A stretch of 36,243 nt of DNA. Origin: DATIHF01 sp035480955 (GTDB lineage: Bacteria; Patescibacteriota; Microgenomatia; Woykebacterales; RBG-16-39-9b). The notes beneath the pieces were generated by a model that did not search any database, was not told where the DNA came from, and worked only from the letters and a program-made list of their open reading frames with translations. The DNA is taken from contig DATIHF010000070.1 in NCBI GenBank assembly GCA_035480955.1, positions 1 to 36,243 of the forward strand, in the 5' to 3' direction. A program made the translations under genes and the position numbers. This document shows, piece by piece, positions 16,465-24,300 of this stretch. Every line of letters begins with the position of its first letter. Position 1 is the stretch's first letter.

Positions 16465-16493
16465 TTGAAACTTTGTGCTTTTACTATTAATAT
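16465..16493 (+). promoter_or_regulatory. Promoter TTGAAA-N17-TAATAT
   Basis: The -35 is at 16465-16470 and the -10 at 16488-16493 with an exact 17-base spacer. The -10 ends 9 bases before the ATG at 16503. Confidence 0.65.
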
Positions 16494-16502
16494 AGATAGC
16501 TG

Positions 16503-17009
16503 ATGGAACCAGAGAACTCTACAATTACCGCTCCTAAAAAAAGTAACAAAGGCCTTCTGCTTGGCCTTTTGATTTTGGCGTTGCTGCTGGCCGCGGGGCT
16601 GGGACTTTGGTATTTCATGACCAATCAACAAAAACCAGAAGAAGCCAAAGTTACCACCACGAAAGTAGCGACTGAGTCAGCTCAAACCGCAACTTCCTCC
16701 GCCCAACCCTCGACTGACGATACGACCGCAATCACGGCTGCTTTGGTTACTAAAACCAGCATTGCTGCAGATCAAATCAGCGTTTCCGTTACCAAAGTTG
16801 ATGGAAATTATGCTAGAGGAACAGTTGGTACTAAAGGGGAAGAAACGGGTGGAGGCTATTTTCTGGGCTACAAAAATGGTAATACTTGGACGATTGTTTA
16901 CTCTGGACAAGCAACGCCAGACTGCACCATGGTAAATCCGATCAGCTTCCCCATCGCAATGGCGCCAGAATGTTTGGATCCCAACGGTAACCTCATCAAA
17001 AGATCCTAG
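16503..17009 (+). CDS. Single-pass membrane protein with small extracellular domain, unknown
   Basis: A 168-residue protein. A charged N-terminus is followed by a membrane helix (about 17-38, GLLLGLLILALLLAAGLGLW), a long Thr/Ser/Ala linker (45-80) and a compact C-terminal domain of about 85 residues with VTKVDGNYARGTVG, a Trp-containing strand GNTWTIVYSGQATPDC, and two Cys (about 144 and 159) that could form a disulfide. The fold looks like the small secreted beta domains common in Patescibacteria. I recognise no family. Confidence 0.65.
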   Translation: MEPENSTITAPKKSNKGLLLGLLILALLLAAGLGLWYFMTNQQKPEEAKVTTTKVATESAQTATSSAQPSTDDTTAITAALVTKTSIAADQISVSVTKVDGNYARGTVGTKGEETGGGYFLGYKNGNTWTIVYSGQATPDCTMVNPISFPIAMAPECLDPNGNLIKRS

Positions 17010-17039
17010 TTGTTTTTTCACCCCCTAACAACCTATAAT
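17010..17039 (+). promoter_or_regulatory. Promoter TTGTTT-N18-TATAAT
   Basis: A consensus -10 TATAAT at 17034-17039 has a weak -35 TTGTTT at 17010-17015. The leader to the ATG at 17069 is about 22 bases and holds no Shine-Dalgarno. Confidence 0.5.
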
Positions 17040-17068
17040 CTGCTCGCGTAATAATCTAAACTTTAATT

Positions 17069-19228
17069 ATGGGAATAGAAGCTTTAGCAAAATTTTCCGC
17101 CCGCCGAGCCTGGTGGACCGTGCTCTTTTGGATCGTCCTGATCGGGGTCTCTGGCTTTCTCATTTCCCAATTTCTCAGCGGGGCTCTCACGACTGAGCAA
17201 GGTGTTTCCAAAAAAATCGAAGCTGATACAGCGACAAGTCTGGTTAAAGATCGCCTGAATAGTGGTGAGGATACCACTGAGCTGGTCATTGTCAAATCCG
17301 ATCGTTTCAAAATTTCCGATAGTGAATTTCAAACCTTCGTAACAGACACCCAAAAAGATTTGGAGGGTTTAGGCAAAGAGGTTGTCAAAGGGACAGCTTC
17401 TTACTACCAAACCAAAAACCCCGCCCTAGTTTCCCAAGACCAGAATGCCACCATTATCATAACTACCTTAAAAGGCAGCACGTCTGAAGCCGAAAAAAAT
17501 ATTGATAAAGTCGACGAGGTGGTAAAAAATGCGGACGAGGATCGGGACTTCTCGGCCATCCATTCTGGACAAGCAAGTGTCAACCAAGGTTTTCAGAATG
17601 TTGCGGAAAAAGACCTCCAAAAAGGAGAATTTTTGGGTGTCCCGATTGCTTTGATTATTTTGGTTTTGGTTTTCGGAGCAGTGGCGGCGGCCTTTTTACC
17701 GATCATTCTCGCCTTTTTGGCGATTGCCTTGGCACTGGCAGTCTCAGCGATCTTTGGCCATTTCTCCTCTCTGTCGTTTTTCGTCACCAACATGATCACC
17801 ATGATGGGCTTGGCAGTAGGAATCGATTACTCCCTTTTTGTAGTGGCTCGTTTCCGGGAAGAGCGCGCCCGCGGGATGGAAAAGCACGCCGCGATTGCCA
17901 ATAGTGGCCGCACCGCCTCAAAAGCCGTCTTTTTCTCAGGGATCACGGTCGTAGTTGCTCTAGCGGGACTGCTTTTGGTTCCGTCCAATATTTTCCGCTC
18001 CCTCTCTCTTGGAGCGATCTTTGTCGTAGTCGCGGCAGTACTAGCAGCGCTCACTCTGCTGCCGGCAGTGCTTTCAATACTTGGGGACAAAATTAATTTT
18101 CTCTCCGTCCCTTTTTTCAGAAACACTGGACTTGTCAATACTGAAAAAGGTTTCTGGAGCAGGGTTGCCCGAGTCGTCATGGTTTACCCTTGGATCAGCT
18201 TAGAGCTTTCAGTTGGCTTTCTGCTTTTACTCACACTGCCGGTGCTTTTCATCAACATTGGCTCTTCTGGAGTAGAGTCACTTCCAGAAAATTTGCAGGC
18301 GAAAGAGGGTTTTATAGTCTTACAAACTCAATTTTCACCGGGAATCTTATCACCCACGCAGATCGTGGTTGATGGTGATGTCTCTTCTTTTAAAACCAGA
18401 GAGGAGATCAATGCGCTCGAAAATGAACTTAAAAAACAAAAATTTGTCTCTGGGACTGCAGTGCAGATCAATCAAGACAAAAAAATTGCCGTGGTGAATG
18501 TCTTTCTGGATACCACAGGGGTGGAGAGTACCAAGGCAATCAAGGATATTCGCAACTTGAAAAGTGTCAAAAGCCTCAATTCAGGCAATACTAAAGTTTA
18601 CGTTGGCGGGCAAGATGCCCAACAAGCTGACTTCACCCAAATCATCCGCGACTACACACCAATTGTTTTCCTTTTTGTCCTTTCTCTGAGCTTTGTTTTC
18701 CTCACTCTCGCTTTTCGCTCCCTGGTAGTACCGATAAAAGCAATTTTGATGAATTTACTTTCAGTCGGTGCTGCTTATGGTTTGCTGGTTTTAGTTTTCC
18801 AATTTGGAGTGGGTGCAAGATTTTTTGGCTTTCAGCAAGCGCCTCAGATCGAGTCCTGGATTCCGCTTTTTCTTTTCGCGATTTTGTTTGGACTCTCTAT
18901 GGACTATCACGTCTTTCTCCTCTCACGAATCAAAGAGAAGTTTAACCAAACCAAAAACAATACCGAGTCGGTCACCTTTGGTTTGGTGACCACCGCGAGG
19001 TTGATAACTGGGGCCGCGCTGATCATGGTGGTAGTTTTCTCTGGTTTTGCCGCCGGGCAGCTGGTAATGTTTGAACAAGTAGGGTTTGGACTCGCCGCCG
19101 CGATTTTGATCGACGCTACTATTATTAGAACAATATTAGTCCCCGCGAGTATGAAGCTTCTGGGAAATTGGAACTGGTACCTACCAAAATGGCTCAACTG
19201 GATCCCTAAAGTGGGAATTGAAGGCTAA
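17069..19228 (+). CDS. MMPL/RND-family membrane transporter
   Basis: A 719-residue polytopic membrane protein of the MMPL branch of the RND superfamily, which exports lipids or other hydrophobic molecules using the proton gradient. It shows the usual duplication: one N-terminal helix, an outside domain (about 45-190), a helix bundle, a second outside domain, and a second bundle. Both proton-relay Asp-Tyr pairs are visible, GLAVGIDYSLFVVARFREE and LFGLSMDYHVFLLSRIKE. Length is typical of the Gram-positive-type MMPL proteins. No accessory export genes adjoin it. The substrate is unknown. Confidence 0.92.
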   Translation: MGIEALAKFSARRAWWTVLFWIVLIGVSGFLISQFLSGALTTEQGVSKKIEADTATSLVKDRLNSGEDTTELVIVKSDRFKISDSEFQTFVTDTQKDLEGLGKEVVKGTASYYQTKNPALVSQDQNATIIITTLKGSTSEAEKNIDKVDEVVKNADEDRDFSAIHSGQASVNQGFQNVAEKDLQKGEFLGVPIALIILVLVFGAVAAAFLPIILAFLAIALALAVSAIFGHFSSLSFFVTNMITMMGLAVGIDYSLFVVARFREERARGMEKHAAIANSGRTASKAVFFSGITVVVALAGLLLVPSNIFRSLSLGAIFVVVAAVLAALTLLPAVLSILGDKINFLSVPFFRNTGLVNTEKGFWSRVARVVMVYPWISLELSVGFLLLLTLPVLFINIGSSGVESLPENLQAKEGFIVLQTQFSPGILSPTQIVVDGDVSSFKTREEINALENELKKQKFVSGTAVQINQDKKIAVVNVFLDTTGVESTKAIKDIRNLKSVKSLNSGNTKVYVGGQDAQQADFTQIIRDYTPIVFLFVLSLSFVFLTLAFRSLVVPIKAILMNLLSVGAAYGLLVLVFQFGVGARFFGFQQAPQIESWIPLFLFAILFGLSMDYHVFLLSRIKEKFNQTKNNTESVTFGLVTTARLITGAALIMVVVFSGFAAGQLVMFEQVGFGLAAAILIDATIIRTILVPASMKLLGNWNWYLPKWLNWIPKVGIEG

Positions 19229-19251
19229 CCTTTTATCCGCAAGTTTGCTTG

Positions 19252-19280
19252 TTGAATAAACAAAAAGATAAGCTTACAAT
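19252..19280 (+). promoter_or_regulatory. Promoter TTGAAT-N17-TACAAT
   Basis: The -35 is at 19252-19257 and the -10 at 19275-19280, exact 17-base spacer. The leader of about 50 bases carries a strong ribosome site. Confidence 0.65.
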
Positions 19281-19320
19281 CAATACTGTAACTGCCTCAG
19301 AAAAATAAATTTCCAAACCA

Positions 19321-19326
19321 AGGAGG
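19321..19326 (+). promoter_or_regulatory. Strong ribosome binding site AGGAGG
   Basis: AGGAGG (continuing as GTGA) lies 11 bases before the GTG at 19338. An earlier GTG at 19325 meets a stop after two codons, so 19338 is the start. Confidence 0.7.
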
Positions 19327-19337
19327 TGAATAACTAA

Positions 19338-19883
19338 GTGATTAAAAAATACGCAATCGCGGCTTCCAGTGCATTAGTGCTTGTTTCAATGGCAGGCATT
19401 GGAGTTTTAGCAAAAGTTGACCGGGTGCCGGGTCCGCTAGTCTCTAGTCCCTGGACGATCAACGCACCAGCGGCTCTTGATTTTGTCTGCGGCGGAGGGA
19501 CCTACTCCCATACCTTAGACACAATAGCCGACAACGGTTCAGGCAATTTCAGCGGGACAGGACACTACAACGCTGACGCTAGCTATACCTGGGACATAAC
19601 CGGAAACATCAGCGGCAACGCTGTGACCTTTACAATCGTCTACACGGGAACCAACGCTGGTTACACTCTCAATGGTAGTGGAACTATCGCCCCCGATGGA
19701 TCAATTAGTGGAGCAGTCGACAACAACTGTGAGACTTTCTCGTCTCCTGTGGGGACTGCAACACAGACCTCCTCACAGTTTACCGGTAACCACGGACAGT
19801 ACGTGAGCACTTCTTCGGCAAAACAAGAAGCGGCTCAGTCTAGAGTTGGAATGCCAGTACAAAGCAAAGGCCACACAAACTAG
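19338..19883 (+). CDS. Secreted Gly/Ser/Thr/Asn-rich beta protein, unknown
   Basis: A 181-residue protein with a GTG start and a clear signal peptide (about residues 1-24, cleavage near VLAKVD). The mature part is an all-beta domain with alternating motifs: NGSGNFSGTGHYN, WDITGNISGNAVTFTIVYTG, GYTLNGSGTIAPDGSISG. Two Cys (about 53 and 131) may pair. The region resembles lipocalin-like or beta-sandwich surface domains, but I cannot assign a family. Bases 19501-19560 count 31/60 G+C, richer than neighbours. The strong ribosome site, own promoter and terminator suggest high expression, for example a cell-surface protein. Confidence 0.68.
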   Translation: MIKKYAIAASSALVLVSMAGIGVLAKVDRVPGPLVSSPWTINAPAALDFVCGGGTYSHTLDTIADNGSGNFSGTGHYNADASYTWDITGNISGNAVTFTIVYTGTNAGYTLNGSGTIAPDGSISGAVDNNCETFSSPVGTATQTSSQFTGNHGQYVSTSSAKQEAAQSRVGMPVQSKGHTN

Positions 19884-19904
19884 TAGAATTGATTAGAAAA
19901 AATA

Positions 19905-19936
19905 AAAACAGCTCACTCGAAAGGGTGAGTTGTTTT
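19905..19936 (+). terminator. Intrinsic terminator with GAAA tetraloop
   Basis: A long stem AAAACAGCTCACTC / GGGTGAGTTGTTTT (with G-U wobbles) closes on a GAAA tetraloop and ends in a T-rich arm, 22 bases after the stop at 19883. The A-rich 5' side could also make it work on the minus strand. Confidence 0.85.
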
Positions 19937-20018
19937 GTGTAAAAATTTGATCAGGCTTACACAGGGGTTTAAATTAGCTTGAAATAAGAGTAAAATATCA
20001 GGCAATTAACAAGTAATT

Positions 20019-20210
20019 ATGAGTTTCACCAATGAAATTAAATTAAAGTTAGCGATATTAATTGGTATTCTAGGGATAGGAGTTTTAGTTCAACTAATTA
20101 CTAACCTGTATTTTGATGACACCTTCAGTAACCCCGTTTATCGTTTGATTCAAATTACCACCACAACCCATGTCAGTGCAGGAACTATAAATTCATCAAC
20201 GACTTCATGA
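20019..20210 (+). CDS. Small one-helix membrane protein upstream of the R-M gene
   Basis: A 63-residue protein with a short cytoplasmic N-terminus, a membrane helix at about 10-32 (LAILIGILGIGVLVQLITNLY) and a Thr/Ser-rich outer tail ending TTTTHVSAGTINSSTTS. No family is recognised. Its TGA overlaps the ATG of the R-M gene (ATGA at 20207-20210), so the two are likely translated together. That coupling suggests a role tied to the R-M/HEPN genes, or it may only provide the ribosome entry. The promoter is unclear; a TAAAAT near 19992 lacks a good -35. Confidence 0.6.
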   Translation: MSFTNEIKLKLAILIGILGIGVLVQLITNLYFDDTFSNPVYRLIQITTTTHVSAGTINSSTTS

Positions 20211-23200
20211 AAGAAAATTTCGAAAAATATATTCAGTCGGTTTCAGAAAAGTTTTCTCACCCGGAAACTAGTGAAATGGGTTACAGATCAGACTTTGAAG
20301 AGTTATTGAATAAAGTCTTTTTCTCTATTCCTAAACTTAATGTTTTACATGACGCAAAGTCCCAAAGGGGAAACAAACCTGATTTTATTGTCTTAAAAGA
20401 CAGTATTCCAATTCTTTATCTTGAAGTGAAAAACATTGGTATTTCGCTTGATAAAATAGAAAAATCTGAACAAATGACAAGATATTTTGGCTATACAAAC
20501 CTTGTTCTGTCCGATTATTTAGAGTTTCGTTTTTACCGAAATGGTATTCGCTATGGAGAACCAATAAAAACTGCTGATTTTGATAGTAAAAACCGAACTG
20601 TAAGAACATATCCTGAAAATTATGAATTTATAGCAAGAACATTAATCGAGTTTACAGAATCTCAAAAAGAACCAATACGTTCGGGCGAGCATTTGGCAAA
20701 AATAATGGGTGGAAAGGCTCAGAGAATAAGAGATAATGTCAGACAGTTTTTGTCTTACGAGTCAGAAAAAAATGTAGATTTAGAAAAAATCTACGAGACA
20801 ATCAAAAAACTTCTTGTTCATGATTTAACAAAGGAAAATTTTGGAGATATGTATGCTCAGACACTAGTTTATGGTCTTTTTGCTGCACGCTACTACGATA
20901 ATTCACCTGGAACTTTTTCTAGGCAAGAAGCTAGAGATCTCATTCCAAATTCCAACCCTCTTTTGAGACATTTTTTCGATCACATAGTTGGACCTGATTT
21001 TGACAAAAGATTGGAATACATTGTGAATGAACTGTGTGAGGTTTTTTCACACGCAGATGTTGCCTCATTACTTGAAGATTATTTTAAGAAAAGTTCTAAA
21101 GATTCAGTCAAAAAAGGTCCAGACCCAGTCATCCATTTTTATGAAGATTTTTTGAAAGAATATGATCCAGATCTCCGTAAAAAAATGGGCGCTTACTACA
21201 CCCCGCTTCCAATTGTGAATTTCATTGTGCGCTCTGTTGACCAAATACTAAAAAAAGAATTTGGGCTTTCAAACGGACTAGCGGATACTTCTAAACTGGA
21301 AAATGGACTTCATAAAGTGCAGGTTCTTGACCCTGCGACTGGGACTGGAACGTTTATAAGTTCGGTTATCAGAACAATATACGAAAGTATTTTAAAACGA
21401 GGACAAAAAGGAAGCTGGCCAGCTTACGTTCACCGTGATTTACTTCCTAGAATTTATGGTTTTGAACTCATGATGGCTCCATATACCATAGCTCATCTAA
21501 AGCTTGGAATTGCCTTTAAACAGACCGGTTTTTGGGATTTTCACCGTCGGTTGGGCATTTATCTAACAAATTCTCTTGAAGAAAGCCCTGCACAAATAGA
21601 TATGTTTATGACTCCTGGTTTTGGTGAAAGTATCGCCGAAGAATCTAAAGAAGCAGCAATTATAAAAAATGAAAAGCCAATTATGGTGGTTGTCGGTAAC
21701 CCTCCTTATAGTGTTAGTTCTTCTAACAAAGGAGTGTGGATTCAAAATCTAATTAAGGTCTATAAAGAAAACCTTAATGAGAAAAAACTGAATCTTGACG
21801 ACGACTACATAAAATTCATCCGCTTTGCGGAGCATTTTATCGAGAAAAACGGCACCGGTATTGTAGCAGTGATCACAAACAACTCCTTCATTGACGGTAT
21901 TACACACCGCCAAATGCGTAAGCACTTGCTTGAAACGTTCGACGACATATATATTCTTGATCTACATGGCAACTCAAAAAAGAAAGAAAAAGCACTTCAA
22001 GGTGGCAAAGACGAGAACGTATTCAACATCCAGCAAGGGGTCGCTATCTCTATCTTCGTACGCAAGAGTCATGAGAAGCGCGGCCTTGGCAAAGTACACC
22101 ATGAGAGCCTCCAAGGTACTCGCGAGAATAAGTTTGCAACGCTCGATGCAGGTGATTTACAATCCACCAAATGGTCGAATATAGACTATACTGAGCCAAA
22201 TTATTTTTTCGTACCAAGAAGTACGGTTATTGAGACAAAATATCTCTCTGGATTCTCACTACCGGAACTAATGCCGGAATACAATTCCGGTATCCAATCT
22301 AAGAGAGACAAGATTTGTTTCACCTTTACTTCGGAGGAATTAGAGAAAATTGTTGGTGATTTTGAGCAGGAGGATGCACAAATAATAAGAACAAAATATG
22401 CATTACCCGAGGATGGTCGTGATTGGACAATAAAATGGGCTCAGGACGACCTGCGAAGCGGGTATCAAATCAAACCTGTCTTATACCGACCGTTTGATAT
22501 CAGAATGACTGCCTATACAGGAAAGTCCAAGGGATTTCTTGCATACCCTCGGGAAAAAACCTCCAAACATTTTGTTGGTAAAGAAAACCTAGCTTTAATA
22601 ACCGTAAGGCAACAAAGCACTTTTGATTTTCAACATGTACTTGCTACAAAATGGATGATCGAAAGTGGTGCTATTTCCCTCCAAACAAAGGAGTGGGGAT
22701 ATATTTTCCCTTTGTATCTTTACACTGACTACGACTCACGCACGCCGAACCTGAAGGGAGAAATTGTTGCGTTGATAGAAGAGGTTGTTGGTAAGACAAC
22801 CCCAGAAAATATTTTCGACTTTATCTACGCCGTTCTACATTCGCCAAGTTACCGTAAGAGGTATAAGGAGCTTCTCAAAATTGATTTTCCACGCGTGCCT
22901 TATCCTAATAATAAAGAGAGTTTTAACAAACTTGTGAAGTTTGGGACAGACCTCCGTGAACTTCATCTTTTGGAATCGCCAAAAATAACTAATTTTATAA
23001 CTACTTATCCTGTAGCCGGTTCAGACGCTGTTGAGAAAGCTGAATATAAAGAGGAAAAAGTATTAATAAACTCTCAGCAATACTTCGGCAAAGTACCTGA
23101 AATTGCTTGGAATTTTTGGATTGGAGGTTACCAACCAGCCCAAAAATGGCTCAAAGACCGCAAAGGAAGAACTTTAACAAATGAAGATATAGAGCATTAT

Positions 23201-23269
23201 CAAAAAATAATTGTTGCTTTGGCCGAAACTGATAAGGTGATGAAGCAAATTGATAAAAATGGATTTTAA
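20207..23269 (+). CDS. Type IIG / ISP-like restriction endonuclease-methyltransferase fusion
   Basis: A 1020-residue enzyme combining cleavage and N6-adenine methylation. The N-terminal PD-(D/E)XK nuclease has D59 (NKPDFIVL) and E73-V-K75 (LYLEVKN). A helical coupler (about 130-340) follows. The gamma-type methyltransferase has motif I D375-PATGTGTFI and motif IV N498-PPY. The C-terminal part, with YRPFDIRMTAYTGKSKG and FDFIYAVLHSPSYRKRYKE, resembles the target-recognition region of type ISP enzymes. Unlike LlaGI/LlaBIII-type ISP enzymes (about 1600 residues) there is no helicase domain. Bases about 21850-22200 are clearly richer in G+C than the rest. The next gene starts inside the final codons. 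Confidence 0.88.
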   Translation: MKENFEKYIQSVSEKFSHPETSEMGYRSDFEELLNKVFFSIPKLNVLHDAKSQRGNKPDFIVLKDSIPILYLEVKNIGISLDKIEKSEQMTRYFGYTNLVLSDYLEFRFYRNGIRYGEPIKTADFDSKNRTVRTYPENYEFIARTLIEFTESQKEPIRSGEHLAKIMGGKAQRIRDNVRQFLSYESEKNVDLEKIYETIKKLLVHDLTKENFGDMYAQTLVYGLFAARYYDNSPGTFSRQEARDLIPNSNPLLRHFFDHIVGPDFDKRLEYIVNELCEVFSHADVASLLEDYFKKSSKDSVKKGPDPVIHFYEDFLKEYDPDLRKKMGAYYTPLPIVNFIVRSVDQILKKEFGLSNGLADTSKLENGLHKVQVLDPATGTGTFISSVIRTIYESILKRGQKGSWPAYVHRDLLPRIYGFELMMAPYTIAHLKLGIAFKQTGFWDFHRRLGIYLTNSLEESPAQIDMFMTPGFGESIAEESKEAAIIKNEKPIMVVVGNPPYSVSSSNKGVWIQNLIKVYKENLNEKKLNLDDDYIKFIRFAEHFIEKNGTGIVAVITNNSFIDGITHRQMRKHLLETFDDIYILDLHGNSKKKEKALQGGKDENVFNIQQGVAISIFVRKSHEKRGLGKVHHESLQGTRENKFATLDAGDLQSTKWSNIDYTEPNYFFVPRSTVIETKYLSGFSLPELMPEYNSGIQSKRDKICFTFTSEELEKIVGDFEQEDAQIIRTKYALPEDGRDWTIKWAQDDLRSGYQIKPVLYRPFDIRMTAYTGKSKGFLAYPREKTSKHFVGKENLALITVRQQSTFDFQHVLATKWMIESGAISLQTKEWGYIFPLYLYTDYDSRTPNLKGEIVALIEEVVGKTTPENIFDFIYAVLHSPSYRKRYKELLKIDFPRVPYPNNKESFNKLVKFGTDLRELHLLESPKITNFITTYPVAGSDAVEKAEYKEEKVLINSQQYFGKVPEIAWNFWIGGYQPAQKWLKDRKGRTLTNEDIEHYQKIIVALAETDKVMKQIDKNGF

Positions 23270-23693
23270 GGATTCAAAAGAACATGAAGCACTAAAATTT
23301 CTGTTGGATAGTCAATTTAGGACCGATAAACTTTCTAGATTTCTCATTCAACAAAATATAATCCAGTTTTATCTTGCAGTTTTGATAGCAACAAGAAGTG
23401 GGTTACCAGATAGAGATTTAATTGATTGGGTAGAGAATATGACTCTTGGTAACTTACTTAAAATTTTTAAAGTTACGATATCAATAAACAAGAAGGAGTT
23501 AAATCTTCTTAAAGATTTGAAAGACTATAATCGGAAGAGGAATTTCTTGGTCCATAAATTATTTGCGGAATTGAAGTATAAAAAAGTGGAAGAAGAGGCA
23601 GAAGAAGCTTTAAAGACAGGATCAAAAATATTGGGTCCATTAGTAGACCTAGTAAAAATTGGTCTTAAGTCTAGAGGGTATGGTAATAGTTAA
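23259..23693 (+). CDS. HEPN-like all-helical protein with RNxxxH motif
   Basis: A 144-residue, mostly helical protein. The segment YNRKRNFLVHKLF contains R94-N-F-L-V-H99, which fits the RX4-6H (RNxxxH) motif of HEPN ribonucleases found in toxins, Cas proteins and abortive-infection systems. A second mark is MTLGNLLKIFK, also seen in helical RN..H proteins. The start is the ATG at 23259, which overlaps the R-M stop by 11 bases; an in-frame TTG at 23250 would add three residues with no support. The overlap points to co-expression with the R-M enzyme. RNase activity is inferred from the motif only; a non-catalytic HEPN or a nucleotidyltransferase partner remains possible. Confidence 0.62.
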   Translation: MDFKDSKEHEALKFLLDSQFRTDKLSRFLIQQNIIQFYLAVLIATRSGLPDRDLIDWVENMTLGNLLKIFKVTISINKKELNLLKDLKDYNRKRNFLVHKLFAELKYKKVEEEAEEALKTGSKILGPLVDLVKIGLKSRGYGNS

Positions 23694-23725
23694 AAGATGT
23701 TTCCGATTTATACTTGATAATTTTC

Positions 23726-23754
23726 TTGACACCTTGAGCCTACAGGCATAATAT
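23726..23754 (+). promoter_or_regulatory. Promoter TTGACA-N17-TAATAT
   Basis: Consensus -35 at 23726-23731, exact 17-base spacer, -10 at 23749-23754. The -10 ends 9 bases before the ATG at 23764. Confidence 0.75.
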
Positions 23755-23763
23755 TACTTAAAT

Positions 23764-23955
23764 ATGGTGGAACGCGAGTTTAAAAAACTTAAAACAAAAC
23801 AGAAAATCTTTCTGCTAGTTGTACTTGCCGCTGCAGCATTAGTACTGATAAACTCATGGTTCAGTCTCTTTCTACTAGCAGTTTGTTGGATTTGGGTAAT
23901 TAGTGAAAAAGGACAAAAACTTTTTCTCGTTTCACAAAAAAACCGTAAACGCTAA
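23764..23955 (+). CDS. Small membrane protein, unknown (63 residues)
   Basis: A Lys-rich N-terminus (FKKLKTKQK) is followed by one long or two short hydrophobic helices (about 14-46, FLLVVLAAAALVLINSW and FLLAVCWIWVI) and a basic C-terminus. No family is recognised. It has its own consensus promoter and sits between the R-M/HEPN operon and the toxin-antitoxin pair. Confidence 0.55.
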   Translation: MVEREFKKLKTKQKIFLLVVLAAAALVLINSWFSLFLLAVCWIWVISEKGQKLFLVSQKNRKR

Positions 23956-23960
23956 TTTCC

Positions 23961-23989
23961 TTGACACTTTTCCTTTTCAAGCCTAAAAT
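23961..23989 (+). promoter_or_regulatory. Upstream promoter TTGACA-N17-TAAAAT of the toxin-antitoxin pair
   Basis: Consensus -35 at 23961-23966, 17-base spacer, -10 at 23984-23989. No start codon follows for about 60 bases, so it would give a leadered version of the antitoxin-toxin mRNA or a short RNA. It resembles the promoter at 24678 (TTGACAC, CCTTT, CAGCC/AAGCC, TAARAT). Confidence 0.6.
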
Positions 23990-24022
23990 CCCAATTTCCC
24001 CACACCTACTACTAACTAAATA

Positions 24023-24052
24023 CTTGCCATCTTGACGGCAAGAAGTTACAAT
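24023..24052 (+). promoter_or_regulatory. Antitoxin promoter TTGCCA-N17-TACAAT with operator-like repeats
   Basis: The -35 is at 24024-24029 and the -10 at 24047-24052, 6 bases before the ATG at 24059. The spacer holds two overlapping inverted repeats: CTTGCC (24023-24028) with GGCAAG (24037-24042), and TCTTG (24030-24034) with CAAGA (24039-24043). Their position suits autorepression by the ribbon-helix-helix antitoxin. Confidence 0.6.
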
Positions 24053-24058
24053 AAACCC

Positions 24059-24289
24059 ATGGCAAAACTAGTAAAAACTACCATCAGAATAGACGCAGAG
24101 CTAAAGAAAGCCGCTGAACGCGAAGCGTTAGAGCGAGATACAACCTTCCAAAGTGTGGTTAATACTGCTGTGGAAGAACACTTCAAAGGTATTAAAAAAG
24201 AGCAAAATGTTTCCCCTGGCTTTGAGTCTTGGGTAGATAAGTATATTGATAAAAATAAAACTGCACTAGAAGAACTAGCTAATACTTAA
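24059..24289 (+). CDS. Ribbon-helix-helix antitoxin
   Basis: A 76-residue protein. Residues 4-45 (VKTTIRIDAELKKAAEREAL...) have the strand-helix-helix form of MetJ/Arc-type DNA-binding domains, and the C-terminal 30 residues are charged and probably wrap the toxin. I use the ATG at 24059; the in-frame TTG at 24032 lies inside the promoter. The Doc-like toxin gene starts 11 bases after its stop, the standard antitoxin-toxin order. The usual partner of Doc is Phd, so this is a less common pairing. Operator-like repeats in its promoter suit self-repression. Confidence 0.75.
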   Translation: MAKLVKTTIRIDAELKKAAEREALERDTTFQSVVNTAVEEHFKGIKKEQNVSPGFESWVDKYIDKNKTALEELANT

Positions 24290-24300
24290 TCTATTCCGAG

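Noticed and set aside
17010..17032. GTTGTT...AACAAC repeat after 17009 as a terminator
   Set aside because: The stem is weak, the T-run is on the wrong side, and the region overlaps the MMPL promoter.
24032..24058. Longer antitoxin start at TTG 24032
   Set aside because: It overlaps the -35/-10 region and the operator-like repeats; the ATG at 24059 gives the normal ribbon-helix-helix start.
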